A stretch of DNA of 43,356 bases from Akkermansiaceae bacterium. GTDB lineage: Bacteria > Verrucomicrobiota > Verrucomicrobiia > Verrucomicrobiales > Akkermansiaceae. The DNA lies in NCBI GenBank assembly GCA_023301765.1, contig JALZUC010000030.1, forward strand, positions 1 through 43,356, in the 5' to 3' direction. Shown here one piece after another: positions 1 through 8,577 of the stretch. Below the pieces are notes generated by a model. The model saw nothing but the letters and a program-made list of their open reading frames with translations. It was not told the origin of the DNA and ran no database searches. Numbering within the stretch: position 1 is the first letter of the stretch; every line of letters begins with the position of its first letter. A program made the translations under genes and the position numbers.

Positions 1-1218
1 ATTGGTAATACCGTGGTGGTTGTGGAGCATGATGAGGATACCATCCGTGCCGCTGATTGGTTAATAGATATAGGCCCAGGAGCCGGAGCTCGGGGAGGGG
101 AACTTCTAGCAGAGGGGACTCCCACAGCGGTGTCTAAGATAAAGCAGTCGGTCACTGGTAAATGGCTAAAGTCAGGGGCGGAGAGAGATTTTAAAGAAAT
201 GCGAAAAGCTATCACTGAGGTCTCCTGTGAATTAGTGATTAAAAACGCCCATGAGCATAATCTGCAAGGTATTGATGTTACCATTCCTCTTGGCCTGATG
301 GTCTCCGTTACAGGTGCTAGTGGATCTGGGAAATCAACACTGATTGATAGTATTCTACGCAGAGCTCTAGCGAGACATTTCTACCGCGCTACCAGCACAC
401 CTGGTAAGCATGACAGTATTCAGGGGATAGAGCACCTAGATAAGGTAGTAGTCGTGGACCAGAAGCCACTTGGCAAAAGCCCCCGTTCTAATCCCGCGAC
501 CTACACTGGAGCTCTGGATCATATACGCACGCTATTTGCGAAACTCCCCATGGCACGCCAGCGTGGCTATAATGCTGGGAGGTTTAGTTTTAATATCAAA
601 GGCGGACGCTGTGAAAAATGTCAGGGAGACGGCTCCATCCGCATCGATATGCATTTTCTAAATGATGCCTACGTGCCATGTGACTCCTGTGCTGGGAAAA
701 GGTATAATCGTGAAACTCTAGAGGTTACTTATAAGGGGAGAAACATCTCTGAAGTTCTAGAAATGACTGCCGAGGAGGCCGCTATCTTTTTTACCAATGT
801 ACCTAAGTTAAACCGTATCCTTAATGCATTATGTGATGTAGGTCTTGGCTACGTAAAGCTGGGGCAGCCGGCGAATACACTCTCCGGTGGAGAAGCTCAG
901 CGTGTGAAGCTAGCTGATGAGCTATCTCGGCCAAACAGCGGCCACTGCCTCTACTTACTGGATGAGCCGACTACTGGCTTACATTTCACAGATGTTCAGG
1001 TGTTACTAGATGTTTTGATCAGCCTTCGTGATGCTGGTAACTCATTGATTATTGTTGAGCATAATCTAGATGTCATCCGTGCTTCAGACTGGATTATAGA
1101 CCTCGGTCCAGGTGGTGGGAAACATGGTGGTAAGGTAGTGGCGCAGGGGACTCCTGAGGCAGTTGCTAGTGAGGTCGAATCACTTACTGGGCAGTGGATT
1201 AAAGAGTCTTTGCTGTAA
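1..1218 (+). CDS. uvrA: Excinuclease ABC subunit A (UvrA), 3' part
   Basis: Damage-recognition ATPase of UvrABC nucleotide excision repair. The frame is open from base 1, so the gene begins upstream of the window. The visible 405 codons start at the end of the first ABC module (VEHDEDTIRAADWLIDIGPG). They then hold a complete second module: Walker A GASGSGKST (about bases 313-339), the CxxC...CxxC zinc finger (CEKC and CDSC, about 610-690), the signature LSGGEAQRVKLADELSR, Walker B LYLLDEPTTGLH, and the closing IIVEHNLDVIRASDWIIDLG. The C-terminus is of normal length, so the transposase relic just downstream did not truncate it. Only the 3' part is visible, so a UvrA paralogue or tandem-fused UvrA cannot be excluded. 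Confidence 0.95.
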   Translation: MGNTVVVVEHDEDTIRAADWLIDIGPGAGARGGELLAEGTPTAVSKIKQSVTGKWLKSGAERDFKEMRKAITEVSCELVIKNAHEHNLQGIDVTIPLGLMVSVTGASGSGKSTLIDSILRRALARHFYRATSTPGKHDSIQGIEHLDKVVVVDQKPLGKSPRSNPATYTGALDHIRTLFAKLPMARQRGYNAGRFSFNIKGGRCEKCQGDGSIRIDMHFLNDAYVPCDSCAGKRYNRETLEVTYKGRNISEVLEMTAEEAAIFFTNVPKLNRILNALCDVGLGYVKLGQPANTLSGGEAQRVKLADELSRPNSGHCLYLLDEPTTGLHFTDVQVLLDVLISLRDAGNSLIIVEHNLDVIRASDWIIDLGPGGGKHGGKVVAQGTPEAVASEVESLTGQWIKESLL

Positions 1219-1269
1219 GCTTGTTATCGAGCAGGGTAGATTCACTTGGGGGGTGTGAAACTTCATAAT

Positions 1270-1525
1270 GAGTATCCCTAAAACTCTAGATGTTAGTTTT
1301 CCTAAATTGATAATAATGAATTAAGGAACACAAATATTTAAAAGACACACCTTCGTCATAGTGAAAAACTCAAAAAGGAAGTCATCTACTAGTTCTTAAA
1401 CAGCGCTAAATCTATCATTCAGATATACACGGAGTTGAGCTGCTCACTTTGCCAGTAATGATTCAGCGAAGAAACCCCACGGGGATAAGAGTATAAGAAC
1501 GAGCCGGAAGCGAGATAGTGCGCTT
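1270..1525 (+). pseudogene. Decayed IS3-type orfA relic, matching the element at the right edge
   Basis: From about 1302 to 1433 the DNA aligns almost base for base with 43224-43356, including the leader (TCCTAA..TTGATAA..AAGGAA..CAAATAT) and the first 32 codons of the transposase gene. Here the start codon is ATT, the next codon is TAA, and TAG interrupts the frame at codon 19. Shared translation includes TxxxRHSExxKKEVI and FLxSxKSI. Weaker similarity reaches back to about 1270. Downstream, a KNEPEA-like stretch near 1500 fits the usual end of an IS3 OrfA, but frameshifted. No orfB is visible. Boundaries are approximate. Confidence 0.75.
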
Positions 1526-1548
1526 TATTGATGTGCCTAGACTAAAAG

Positions 1549-1583
1549 AAAACGCCCATAGCGGTGTGCGCAATGGGCGTTTT
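1549..1583. terminator. Bidirectional intrinsic terminator between uvrA/relic and acnB
   Basis: A perfect 11-bp stem (AAAACGCCCAT / ATGGGCGTTTT) encloses a 13-base loop, with A and T runs on its two sides. It lies 28 bases beyond the acnB stop and so serves the minus-strand gene. It can also stop transcription from the left. Confidence 0.85.
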
Positions 1584-1610
1584 GAAATACTAGTAATGTA
1601 TTACTCAGTG

Positions 1611-4382
1611 CTAGGCGCTCATAGCCTCCACTGGTGGGGCGAAGGTGGTAAGAGGGATGTCTTTTACTGCGGCTTTGTATTCTTCCATAGTTGGAGTTCT
1701 GCCGAGAATGGCTGAGAGCACTACGACTGGAGTGGAGGAAAGAAGGGACTCTCCTTTTTTACGGTCTGAATCTTCTACCACGCGACCTTGGAAGAGACGG
1801 GTAGATGTAGCCATTACCGTATCACCTTTTTCGGCCTTTTCTTGGTTACCCATGCAGAGGTTACAGCCGGGGCGCTCGAGATACATCATGTTTTCGTATT
1901 CGGTGCGTGCTGCGCCTTTGGGGGCGTTATCGTCGAACTCGAAGCCAGAGTATTTTTGGAGCATATCCCAGTCACCTTCTGCCTTGAGTTCATCAATGAT
2001 GTTGTAGGTTGGTGCGGTGACTACAAGAGGGGCATTAAACTTCACTTCACCTTGAGTCTCTTCTAAGTTACGCAGCATCTTAGAAACGATCTTGAGGTCG
2101 CCTTTGTGAACCATGCAGGAGCCAACGAAGCCGAGGTCGATTTTCTTGGTGCCTTCATAATAGGAAAGTTCGCGAATGACATCATGGGTGTAACGCTTGG
2201 AGACGTCATCATTGTGCACATCTGGATCAGCGATCATTGGCTCATTGATGATATCTAGATCGACAATCATTTCAGCGTGATACTTGGCGTTTGCATCCGG
2301 GGCGAGCGGCAGGGCTTCGCCAGAGTTGATCTCATTGATACGCTTGTTGGCGATATCGATGAGGCCTTGTAGGACGCCTTGTTTGTTGTCCATACCCTTG
2401 TTGATCATGATTTGGATACGTGATTTAGCGATCTCGAGGGACTCGATGAGGGTGTCTGGCTGGGAAATACATATGGAGGCCTTCGCCTTCATTTCAGCAG
2501 TCCAATCAGTGAAGGTAAAAGCTTGGTCAGCTAGCAGGGAGCCGAGGTGAACCTCGATGATGCGGCCTTGGAAGACGTTGTCACCGCCAAATTGATCAAG
2601 CATCTGTGACTGAGTTGCGTGGACAACGTCACGGAAGTCCATGTGCTCTTTAAGGCTGCCTTTAAAGGTGACTTTGACAGACTCAGGGATGGGCATGGAG
2701 GCTTCACCTGTAGCGAGGGCGAGAGCTACGGTGCCGGAGTCGGCTCCGAAGGCAACGCCCTTAGACATACGCGTGTGTGAGTCTCCCCCTATGATGATGG
2801 CCCTATCGTCGACTGTAAGATCGTTAAGCACCTTGTGAATAACATCCGTCATGGGGTGATACTCCTCTTTGGGGTCACGACCGGTGATGAGGCCGAAGTC
2901 GTTCATGAATTTCATGAGTTTAGGTGTATTTTCCTGAGCTTTTTTATCCCATACTGAGGCGGTGTGGCAGCCGGACTGGTAGGCACCGTCTACGACGGGT
3001 GAGATAGTGGTGGCTGCCATGGCCTCTAGCTCCTGCATGGTCATGAGGCCTGTGGTGTCCTGTGAGCCAACGATATTAACTTCTACACGTAGATCTGAGC
3101 CTGCGTGTAAGGTGACGCCAGGTGTGGTTCCTACTGCATTTTTGTTAAAGATTTTCTCCACAGCTGTAAGGCCCTGGCCTTCGTGTGAGATTTCTTTTGA
3201 AGGGGAGAAGATGATTGGAGCTTCGATACCCAGAGTTTTGGCAGCGAAGGTCTGTAGTTTTTTACCGAAGACAATGGCGTAAGAGCCACCAGCCTTCATG
3301 AACTCCATTTTCTGTGGAGTGAAAGCTTTGGAAATATCTCTGAGTTCTTTACCGTCTTGGTAGAGTTTTTTATCCCTTGTGTTGATGGTGAGGATGTTGC
3401 CAGTGTCGATAGAGTAGGCTTGCTCTAGTATTGGTTCATCATTTTCATCTAGGACAGTGTTACCATCTGCATCTTTCTTTTTAACCCAGTTCTGAAGGTC
3501 GAGGCCGATGCCTCCGGTAACATCTACTGTGGTGAGGAAGATAGGCGAGATACCATTTGTTCCGGCCACGATGGGGGCGAAATTAACAAATGGGACGTAT
3601 TGGGAGGCTTGTTTACCAGTCCAGAGTGCTACATTGTTTACACCAGACATACGGGAGGAGCCTACGCCCATGGTGCCTTTTTCCGCGATGAGCATGACGC
3701 TCTTATCAGGGTGTAACTTCTGGAGAGCTTTTATTTCCTGTTGCGCTTCTGGGGTGATGAGACATTTGCCGTGGAGCTCGCGGTCGGCACGAGAGTGAGC
3801 TTGATTACCTGGGGAGAGGAGATCTGTGGAGATGTCACCTTCTCCAGCAACGAAGGTGACGACTTGGATTTCTTCTTGTATATCGGGGAGCTTGGTAAAG
3901 AACTCAGCTTTGGCGTAGCTCTCTAGAAGGTCTTTGGCGATGATATTACCTGCGTTATAGCCAGCGGCTAGTTGCTCCATATCAGCTTCGTAAAGAAAGA
4001 CTTGGGTTTTGAGGACTTTGACTGCTTTTGCGGCAATGTCAGAGTCTTCACCGAGTGCGAGGTTTAGGAGCACTTCCATGGATTGGCCGCCTTTCATATG
4101 CGAGAGAAGCTCGAAGGCAAATTCCTGACTGATCTCAGGAACGCTCTCCTGATCAAGGATGATTTGCTGAAGGAAATTGGCCTTTTCTATTGCTGCGGAG
4201 GTAGTTCCGGGGAGAGTATTGTATATGAGATGCTGAAGTGAGCTCTCGCGATGTTTATTGCTAGAGTCTTTAATCTGAGCGATAATCTCGGTAACTAGTG
4301 CACCACTATCGATGGGCTTAGGGTGGAGGTCATGACCTTTGCGTTCTTCAATTTCGTTTAGGTATTCTTGATACAGGCTCAT
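1611..4382 (-). CDS. acnB: Aconitate hydratase B
   Basis: Cytoplasmic [4Fe-4S] enzyme that interconverts citrate and isocitrate in the TCA cycle; AcnB enzymes can also hydrate 2-methylaconitate. The 923 residues begin with the HEAT-like helical N-terminus typical of AcnB (MSLYQEYLNEIEERKG...LHPKP). They continue through the swivel domain and the DSHTRMSKG active-site region. Cluster cysteines are seen in VGSCMVHKGD and in RPGCNLCMGNQ. It is longer than the roughly 865 residues of the E. coli enzyme; part of the extra length lies in an acidic stretch around residue 300. It is transcribed alone, with its own terminator and a candidate promoter upstream. Confidence 0.96.
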   Translation of the reverse strand: MSLYQEYLNEIEERKGHDLHPKPIDSGALVTEIIAQIKDSSNKHRESSLQHLIYNTLPGTTSAAIEKANFLQQIILDQESVPEISQEFAFELLSHMKGGQSMEVLLNLALGEDSDIAAKAVKVLKTQVFLYEADMEQLAAGYNAGNIIAKDLLESYAKAEFFTKLPDIQEEIQVVTFVAGEGDISTDLLSPGNQAHSRADRELHGKCLITPEAQQEIKALQKLHPDKSVMLIAEKGTMGVGSSRMSGVNNVALWTGKQASQYVPFVNFAPIVAGTNGISPIFLTTVDVTGGIGLDLQNWVKKKDADGNTVLDENDEPILEQAYSIDTGNILTINTRDKKLYQDGKELRDISKAFTPQKMEFMKAGGSYAIVFGKKLQTFAAKTLGIEAPIIFSPSKEISHEGQGLTAVEKIFNKNAVGTTPGVTLHAGSDLRVEVNIVGSQDTTGLMTMQELEAMAATTISPVVDGAYQSGCHTASVWDKKAQENTPKLMKFMNDFGLITGRDPKEEYHPMTDVIHKVLNDLTVDDRAIIIGGDSHTRMSKGVAFGADSGTVALALATGEASMPIPESVKVTFKGSLKEHMDFRDVVHATQSQMLDQFGGDNVFQGRIIEVHLGSLLADQAFTFTDWTAEMKAKASICISQPDTLIESLEIAKSRIQIMINKGMDNKQGVLQGLIDIANKRINEINSGEALPLAPDANAKYHAEMIVDLDIINEPMIADPDVHNDDVSKRYTHDVIRELSYYEGTKKIDLGFVGSCMVHKGDLKIVSKMLRNLEETQGEVKFNAPLVVTAPTYNIIDELKAEGDWDMLQKYSGFEFDDNAPKGAARTEYENMMYLERPGCNLCMGNQEKAEKGDTVMATSTRLFQGRVVEDSDRKKGESLLSSTPVVVLSAILGRTPTMEEYKAAVKDIPLTTFAPPVEAMSA

Positions 4383-4452
4383 AGTGTAAAGTGATAAGTA
4401 TGGTGCGCAATGCCCCCCTGTGGTTTAAAGGCGGGGGAGGTGGAGGCGCAGG

Positions 4453-4482
4453 AGGGTAGTGCGCGTAGCACTGATTTGTCAA
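4453..4482 (-). promoter_or_regulatory. Candidate acnB promoter with a dyad in the spacer
   Basis: Read on the minus strand, a perfect -35 hexamer TTGACA (4477-4482) is followed after 18 bases by a poor -10, TACCCT (4453-4458). The inverted repeat AGTGC-5-GCACT (4458-4472) fills the spacer. Good -35, weak -10 and a dyad between them suggest a regulated promoter. The start point is about 70 bases upstream of the acnB ATG. This rests on motif inspection only. Confidence 0.35.
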
Positions 4483-4525
4483 GAATCCTACTAATCCAGC
4501 TGATGGGGTGTCTTTTTTATAAGGA

Positions 4526-5005
4526 TTACTTGAGGCTTATAGTTTCAAGTTTCCATAGATTCTTGCTCGTTTTGATCCAGACCATAGCGGCCTGTGATGA
4601 TTCAGTGTATGTTCTGTCACCAGGCATGACGATTGTGACTTTAAATAGAGCCTCAATATTTGCTAAGGAGTCTGTTTTGGAAGTGATGTTAATATCGCTG
4701 ATACTAGCTTTGGATGTTTCGCAGTTGTGAGCGAAGTATTGATGGCCAGTGACAGCGTCAGTGAAGGAAATCTGACCTGAGTAAGCATCCAGATCCAATG
4801 AGCCAGAGAAATTCGCTGCGAGCAGGGTTGTAAAATTATTGTTTTTTAGAGCGCGGGTGCTTTTTGCATCCGTTGTATCAATGATAAAGTTTTCAGCTAG
4901 AGCTTGAGTCTGGCGTTTTAGCACTTGGTTATCGCTGAACCACCAGAGTAGTGTACCTGCTACAATTAAAAATATGCTAAGAAATATGAGTGTTGTTTTT
5001 TTCAA
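4526..5005 (-). CDS. Small membrane-anchored protein of unknown function
   Basis: I do not recognise a family. The 159-residue product starts with a hydrophobic segment (KKTTLIFLSIFLIVAGTLLWWF), followed by about 135 residues predicted to lie outside the cytoplasm, with alternating short hydrophobic strands. The chosen start is TTG; no ATG lies in frame near the hydrophobic segment. The gene is 30 bases downstream of the repeat-protein gene on the same strand, so the two are probably co-transcribed. The C-terminal part (TKSDSLANIEALFKVTIVM...VWIKTSKNLWKLETISLK) has the look of a small NTF2-like or lipid-binding-like beta domain, but this is a guess. Confidence 0.65.
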   Translation of the reverse strand: MKKTTLIFLSIFLIVAGTLLWWFSDNQVLKRQTQALAENFIIDTTDAKSTRALKNNNFTTLLAANFSGSLDLDAYSGQISFTDAVTGHQYFAHNCETSKASISDINITSKTDSLANIEALFKVTIVMPGDRTYTESSQAAMVWIKTSKNLWKLETISLK

Positions 5006-5035
5006 AATAAGTTTAGGGGGGGGCTGAGGGTAACG

Positions 5036-6280
5036 TTATCGATTACGAGTAGCACGTAGACGCATTTCTTCAGAGATGTTGTTAGTTTGCATCCATGCGG
5101 CTGCGGCATTTGCATCTCTGTTGTGCCATCGGTTTAAAATACGTTCGTAGTAACGGTTGTGGGTTGATGTGTCTTGGAGAGTAGCGATCTTAGCAAGTGA
5201 GAGTTCCGGGCTCTGGTTTGCTGTGCTCCAGATGAACCTTGTAGCCACTTCGTCATAGCCATCAGTGCCTGAGAAGGTGTTGAGCCATGTATCTGCTTGC
5301 TCTGGGTTTTCATTTGCGTATTCACTAATGAGTTCTCTGGCTGCACGTGTCTTATCTTTACCGCTGAGAGTTTCTGTCCATGCTACTGCAGAGGCTACAT
5401 CTTGATCCGCCCATGTGTCTGCCACTTCGCCAATAGCGTTGTTTCTACTATCTTCAGATCCGAGAGATGAGGCCCAAGCTGCGGTGGCTCTGGGGTCCTT
5501 GCGGGCTAATTGCTCAGCTACGCGACCGACGGCACTGATTTTTAGTTTGTCATTTTCAATAGTGCCTATCCATGCAATCGCTTTTTCTGGACTTAGACGA
5601 GTGAGATATGGAGTGATGGATTGCAGTGCGGCACTTTGTGCGGCTCTGGAGTCCAAGGAGTTCATGATCTCAGTAGCTTTTTGAGGGTTTGAGTCGACGA
5701 GACCTTTGATAACACCAACTAGTAATAGATTTGCCCCATTACCTGTGTGGTTTGATTTGGCCCATTGAATGGCTGCTTCAGGGTTATCTGTAGCCCAGCT
5801 GGCAAGGATGGCCTGACGGGCGAAACTTGTTCTGGTGTTCTCTACGGCATAGTCAAGTGCTGAGAGCGGATCTTCTTTTGCCCACGCATGCAGGAGCATG
5901 GAGTATTCACTCATGCGTGATCTTGTTAAACCTGTGGCGCGGAAGTCTGCGACAGTTTGCTCAAAGTCTTCGGGGCTAATTTCCTGAATGAGTGCTAGGA
6001 GGTTGTTTATACGAGCTATGGGGTCTTGCTGTAACAGGATAGATACTACGTTTTGTTGTGAGTTTTTATTTTTATTAGCTGAAGTTCGAGGCCCTGCCTT
6101 GGTCTGAGAGTTCAGTGACGAGGGACTGTTTTTTTTACGATATAATGGTCTAGTGTTGTTAAGGAGGTCATTAGATTGGGCTGTTGCCTGAGTGGGAGAG
6201 CTGATTTTAGTGCCTATGATGTAGGCCGCGCTTAAGCTGATTATCCAGAATACTAAGAGGATGATGAGGTTAGGCTTCAT
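5036..6280 (-). CDS. Membrane-anchored protein of nine ~32-residue helical repeats
   Basis: The 414-residue product has one N-terminal transmembrane segment (residues about 4-23), a Ser/Asn/Lys-rich linker to about residue 80, and then a helical solenoid. At least nine tandem units of 31-33 residues run to the C-terminus. Each has an approximate consensus W/LA..dP..A..Wa..l...., seen for example as WAKEDPLSALDYA, WATDNPEAAIQWA, LARKDPRATAAWA and YANENPEQADTWL. The pattern implies a helical-hairpin repeat used for protein binding in the periplasm or at the membrane surface. Solenoids of this style are common in Verrucomicrobiota and mostly unnamed. It sits 30 bases upstream of the small anchored protein at 4526-5005. 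Confidence 0.75.
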   Translation of the reverse strand: MKPNLIILLVFWIISLSAAYIIGTKISSPTQATAQSNDLLNNTRPLYRKKNSPSSLNSQTKAGPRTSANKNKNSQQNVVSILLQQDPIARINNLLALIQEISPEDFEQTVADFRATGLTRSRMSEYSMLLHAWAKEDPLSALDYAVENTRTSFARQAILASWATDNPEAAIQWAKSNHTGNGANLLLVGVIKGLVDSNPQKATEIMNSLDSRAAQSAALQSITPYLTRLSPEKAIAWIGTIENDKLKISAVGRVAEQLARKDPRATAAWASSLGSEDSRNNAIGEVADTWADQDVASAVAWTETLSGKDKTRAARELISEYANENPEQADTWLNTFSGTDGYDEVATRFIWSTANQSPELSLAKIATLQDTSTHNRYYERILNRWHNRDANAAAAWMQTNNISEEMRLRATRNR

Positions 6281-6469
6281 TTTGATTGAGTTCTTAATAG
6301 TGAAAAATGAGTGAATTGAGTAAGGTCTTGCTGGAGGCTTTCAGAGGGCATTATTAGCATAAACGTTTCAATAGCTTATGTTTGTGAGGGAAATATTCAA
6401 TTAGTTAAGAAAATATAAAATTTGTAGCTAGAAGGTTGCAAAAGGCAGGGAGAGGATATAAATAAAGGC

Positions 6470-6892
6470 ATGAGTTTATTAACGAAAGATTCGGCTGTCA
6501 TGGAAAAAACTAAAGATCTTTGTGAGGCAATCTCACAGGATATCGAATTTGTGGCACTTCAGGGGCAAGTTGAGCGTTTCTTAGAAGATGACGGAGCTAA
6601 ACTGCAGTATCAATCTGTGCATGAGCGTGGCGAAGAGCTGCATCAAAAACAGCAAGCTGGAGTAGAACTAAATGAACGTGAGATTCAAGAGTTTGAAGAA
6701 GCACGCACGCAGTTGATGGAAAACGATATTGCTAGCGACTTTATGGATGCTCAGAAGAGCCTTCAGGAGATTCAGCAGACAATTAGTAAATACGTTTCTA
6801 TGACTATGGAGTTAGGACGTGTGCCTGGCCCTGAAGATATGGAACAGCAAGGCGGTGGCGGTGGCTGCTGCGGCGGTGGTTGCGGTTGCTAA
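6470..6892 (+). CDS. YlbF/YmcA-family protein with Gly/Cys-rich tail
   Basis: The 140-residue product is all-helical over residues about 8-115 and fits the YlbF/YmcA (Com_YlbF) family, with the characteristic stretch GVELNEREIQEFEEARTQLMENDIASDFMDAQ. It ends in MEQQ followed by a tail of only glycine and four cysteines (GGGGGCCGGGCGC). In Bacillus, YlbF, YmcA and YaaT form a complex that carries Fe-S clusters and affects RNA processing and competence. The cysteine tail makes metal or cluster binding plausible here, but that is inference. A purine-rich RBS (GGGAGAGG) lies upstream. No YaaT homologue is in the window. Confidence 0.8.
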   Translation: MSLLTKDSAVMEKTKDLCEAISQDIEFVALQGQVERFLEDDGAKLQYQSVHERGEELHQKQQAGVELNEREIQEFEEARTQLMENDIASDFMDAQKSLQEIQQTISKYVSMTMELGRVPGPEDMEQQGGGGGCCGGGCGC

Positions 6893-6961
6893 CCTTAAAT
6901 TTTAGCTTCAGCTAAATTAGGCCATTTTAGGCTAATCTGAAATTAGGGGTAACCATTATTT

Positions 6962-8551
6962 ATGAATAACGGAAACGAGAGGCGTGACACGTTCAATGAG
7001 CAAATGAACGAATGGGTTGCCCGGCAGGGACTCTGGTTTCAGCTTAAACATGCTGCAGATGGACAGTCTTTGACTTCGCGCTTCATTGGGTTATCCCTCC
7101 GTGGATCAGTTTTATTAATTATCATAGCCCTAGGGGGCTTAGTTTATCTTAGTAAGCGTGTTGGTAGCGATAGCTTTAGAGAGGATGTAAGGTTATCGAT
7201 AGAGCTTACATTGAAGGCTGAGGAGTGTGAGATAGGGGCCTTTAGAAAAGAGAATAAAACTGTTAAATTAGGCTATCTTAAAATAAAAGGTGGCGATAAG
7301 TCATTCTATCACAATCTGGATGCTCAGGGCATACGGATGGGCATGGGGCTTACGGATAGTTACAAGGCTATTTGGGACGCTAAGAGTTTGGTGATTGATA
7401 AGCTTGAGGCTCAAGTGAAAGCTGGAGATTCTGATGATCAGAGTGCTGCGGAGGCCTTTGGGTCTCTCTTTGTAGCTCATGAGGGCTTTAAATTTGACCG
7501 TATTGAGATTAAAGATACCACCATAGGTTGGGGTTATTCAGAGCGTAATCAGGGGGCTATATCAGGCAGTCTCCTGACAGGTTCTCGGGTGAATGGTGGT
7601 TGGCGTCTAGAGCTGGTGGGGGGAACGTTTGATCAAAGCTTTTTAAAAAATCTGGTAATCAATAAAATGGTAATTCTTTGTGATCCTTCGGGTGTGAGCA
7701 TTGAAGAGGCTGATTTAAGTACTAGTGATGGGGGTGGCTCGTTTTCCTACCAAGTGAAGGTTGGGTCTGGAGCTCAACCAAGTGTGGAGGGCACGATAGA
7801 AATGAAGAATATAGCCATAGACTCATTACTTTCGGAAAAATTTGCCCCATGGGTACAGGGTAATATTTCAGCTAAAGGTGTGATAAGTGGTTCTACCAAT
7901 AGCCAAGAAGGTATTGAGCTAAATCTTGGGGTAGAGTTCCAAGATGGTAATATAATTACATTGAGAGACAATATACCGCTTTTATCCACTCTTACTGTGG
8001 TAGACCCTTATAATAATTACCGAAAAGTCTCCTTTACTAAGGGTTCATTCCGTATTCAAACTGGTGGAGATGTAATCATAATTAGTGAGCTTAACCTCAT
8101 AGCTGAGGACTTAGTTCACCTCAAAGGCAGTTTGTCTGTCAGGCCGCCCACCCATCAGGAAATAGCCGAAGCTCTTGATATCTCCTCTGTAAATAAGGTG
8201 AATGAAATTCTAACAAGTAATTGGTTAATCAATAGTAACGAGGTAAAGAAAACGGAAGCAACTAAAAGTAGCTCCGGATATCTTTCCTCTTCCTCTGAAG
8301 ATCTGGTTAATAGTGTTTTAAGATCCTCTATATTCACTGAGTTAGCTGTTAAAAGGTATGATGGAAATCTTATATTTGGACTCAAACCCGAGGCTTTTAA
8401 TAAGTCAGAGAAGCTTAAAATAGCTCACCCTGTAGACACAGACACAAATAAAATCTGGCTTGAGGTTCCTCTTAATAGCCGATTGCAAAAGCTCACCTCA
8501 GAGCAAGCAGCACGAATTTATGCTTTGGGTCTGAAGGCTGTGGCTGAATAA
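6962..8551 (+). CDS. Membrane-anchored AsmA-like protein, unknown function
   Basis: The 529-residue product has one transmembrane helix at about residues 49-66 (LRGSVLLIIIALGGLVYL). A long, mostly beta-strand extracytoplasmic region follows. Repeated short strands and phrases such as GNISAKGVISGSTNSQEGIELNLGV and a C-terminal LTSEQAARIYALGL recall AsmA/DUF-type proteins that bridge or traffic lipids to the outer membrane. I cannot identify a catalytic motif. It follows the YlbF-family gene by 69 bases, a spacer holding the small dyad TTTAGCT-TC-AGCTAAA. The two may share a transcript. Confidence 0.6.
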   Translation: MNNGNERRDTFNEQMNEWVARQGLWFQLKHAADGQSLTSRFIGLSLRGSVLLIIIALGGLVYLSKRVGSDSFREDVRLSIELTLKAEECEIGAFRKENKTVKLGYLKIKGGDKSFYHNLDAQGIRMGMGLTDSYKAIWDAKSLVIDKLEAQVKAGDSDDQSAAEAFGSLFVAHEGFKFDRIEIKDTTIGWGYSERNQGAISGSLLTGSRVNGGWRLELVGGTFDQSFLKNLVINKMVILCDPSGVSIEEADLSTSDGGGSFSYQVKVGSGAQPSVEGTIEMKNIAIDSLLSEKFAPWVQGNISAKGVISGSTNSQEGIELNLGVEFQDGNIITLRDNIPLLSTLTVVDPYNNYRKVSFTKGSFRIQTGGDVIIISELNLIAEDLVHLKGSLSVRPPTHQEIAEALDISSVNKVNEILTSNWLINSNEVKKTEATKSSSGYLSSSSEDLVNSVLRSSIFTELAVKRYDGNLIFGLKPEAFNKSEKLKIAHPVDTDTNKIWLEVPLNSRLQKLTSEQAARIYALGLKAVAE

Positions 8552-8552
8552 C

Positions 8553-8577
8553 CTGCTGAGTTAGTCTGCTGAGTTAG
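8553..8577. repeat. Tandem 12-13 base duplication across the metF stop
   Basis: CTGCTGAGTTAG occurs at 8553-8564 and again at 8566-8577, one base apart. It covers the last codons and stop of metF (minus) and the short convergent gap after the AsmA-like gene. Confidence 0.85.

Noticed and set aside
1645-2066. Plus-strand open frames opposite acnB
   Set aside because: Antisense to a well-supported gene, with composition dictated by acnB codons.
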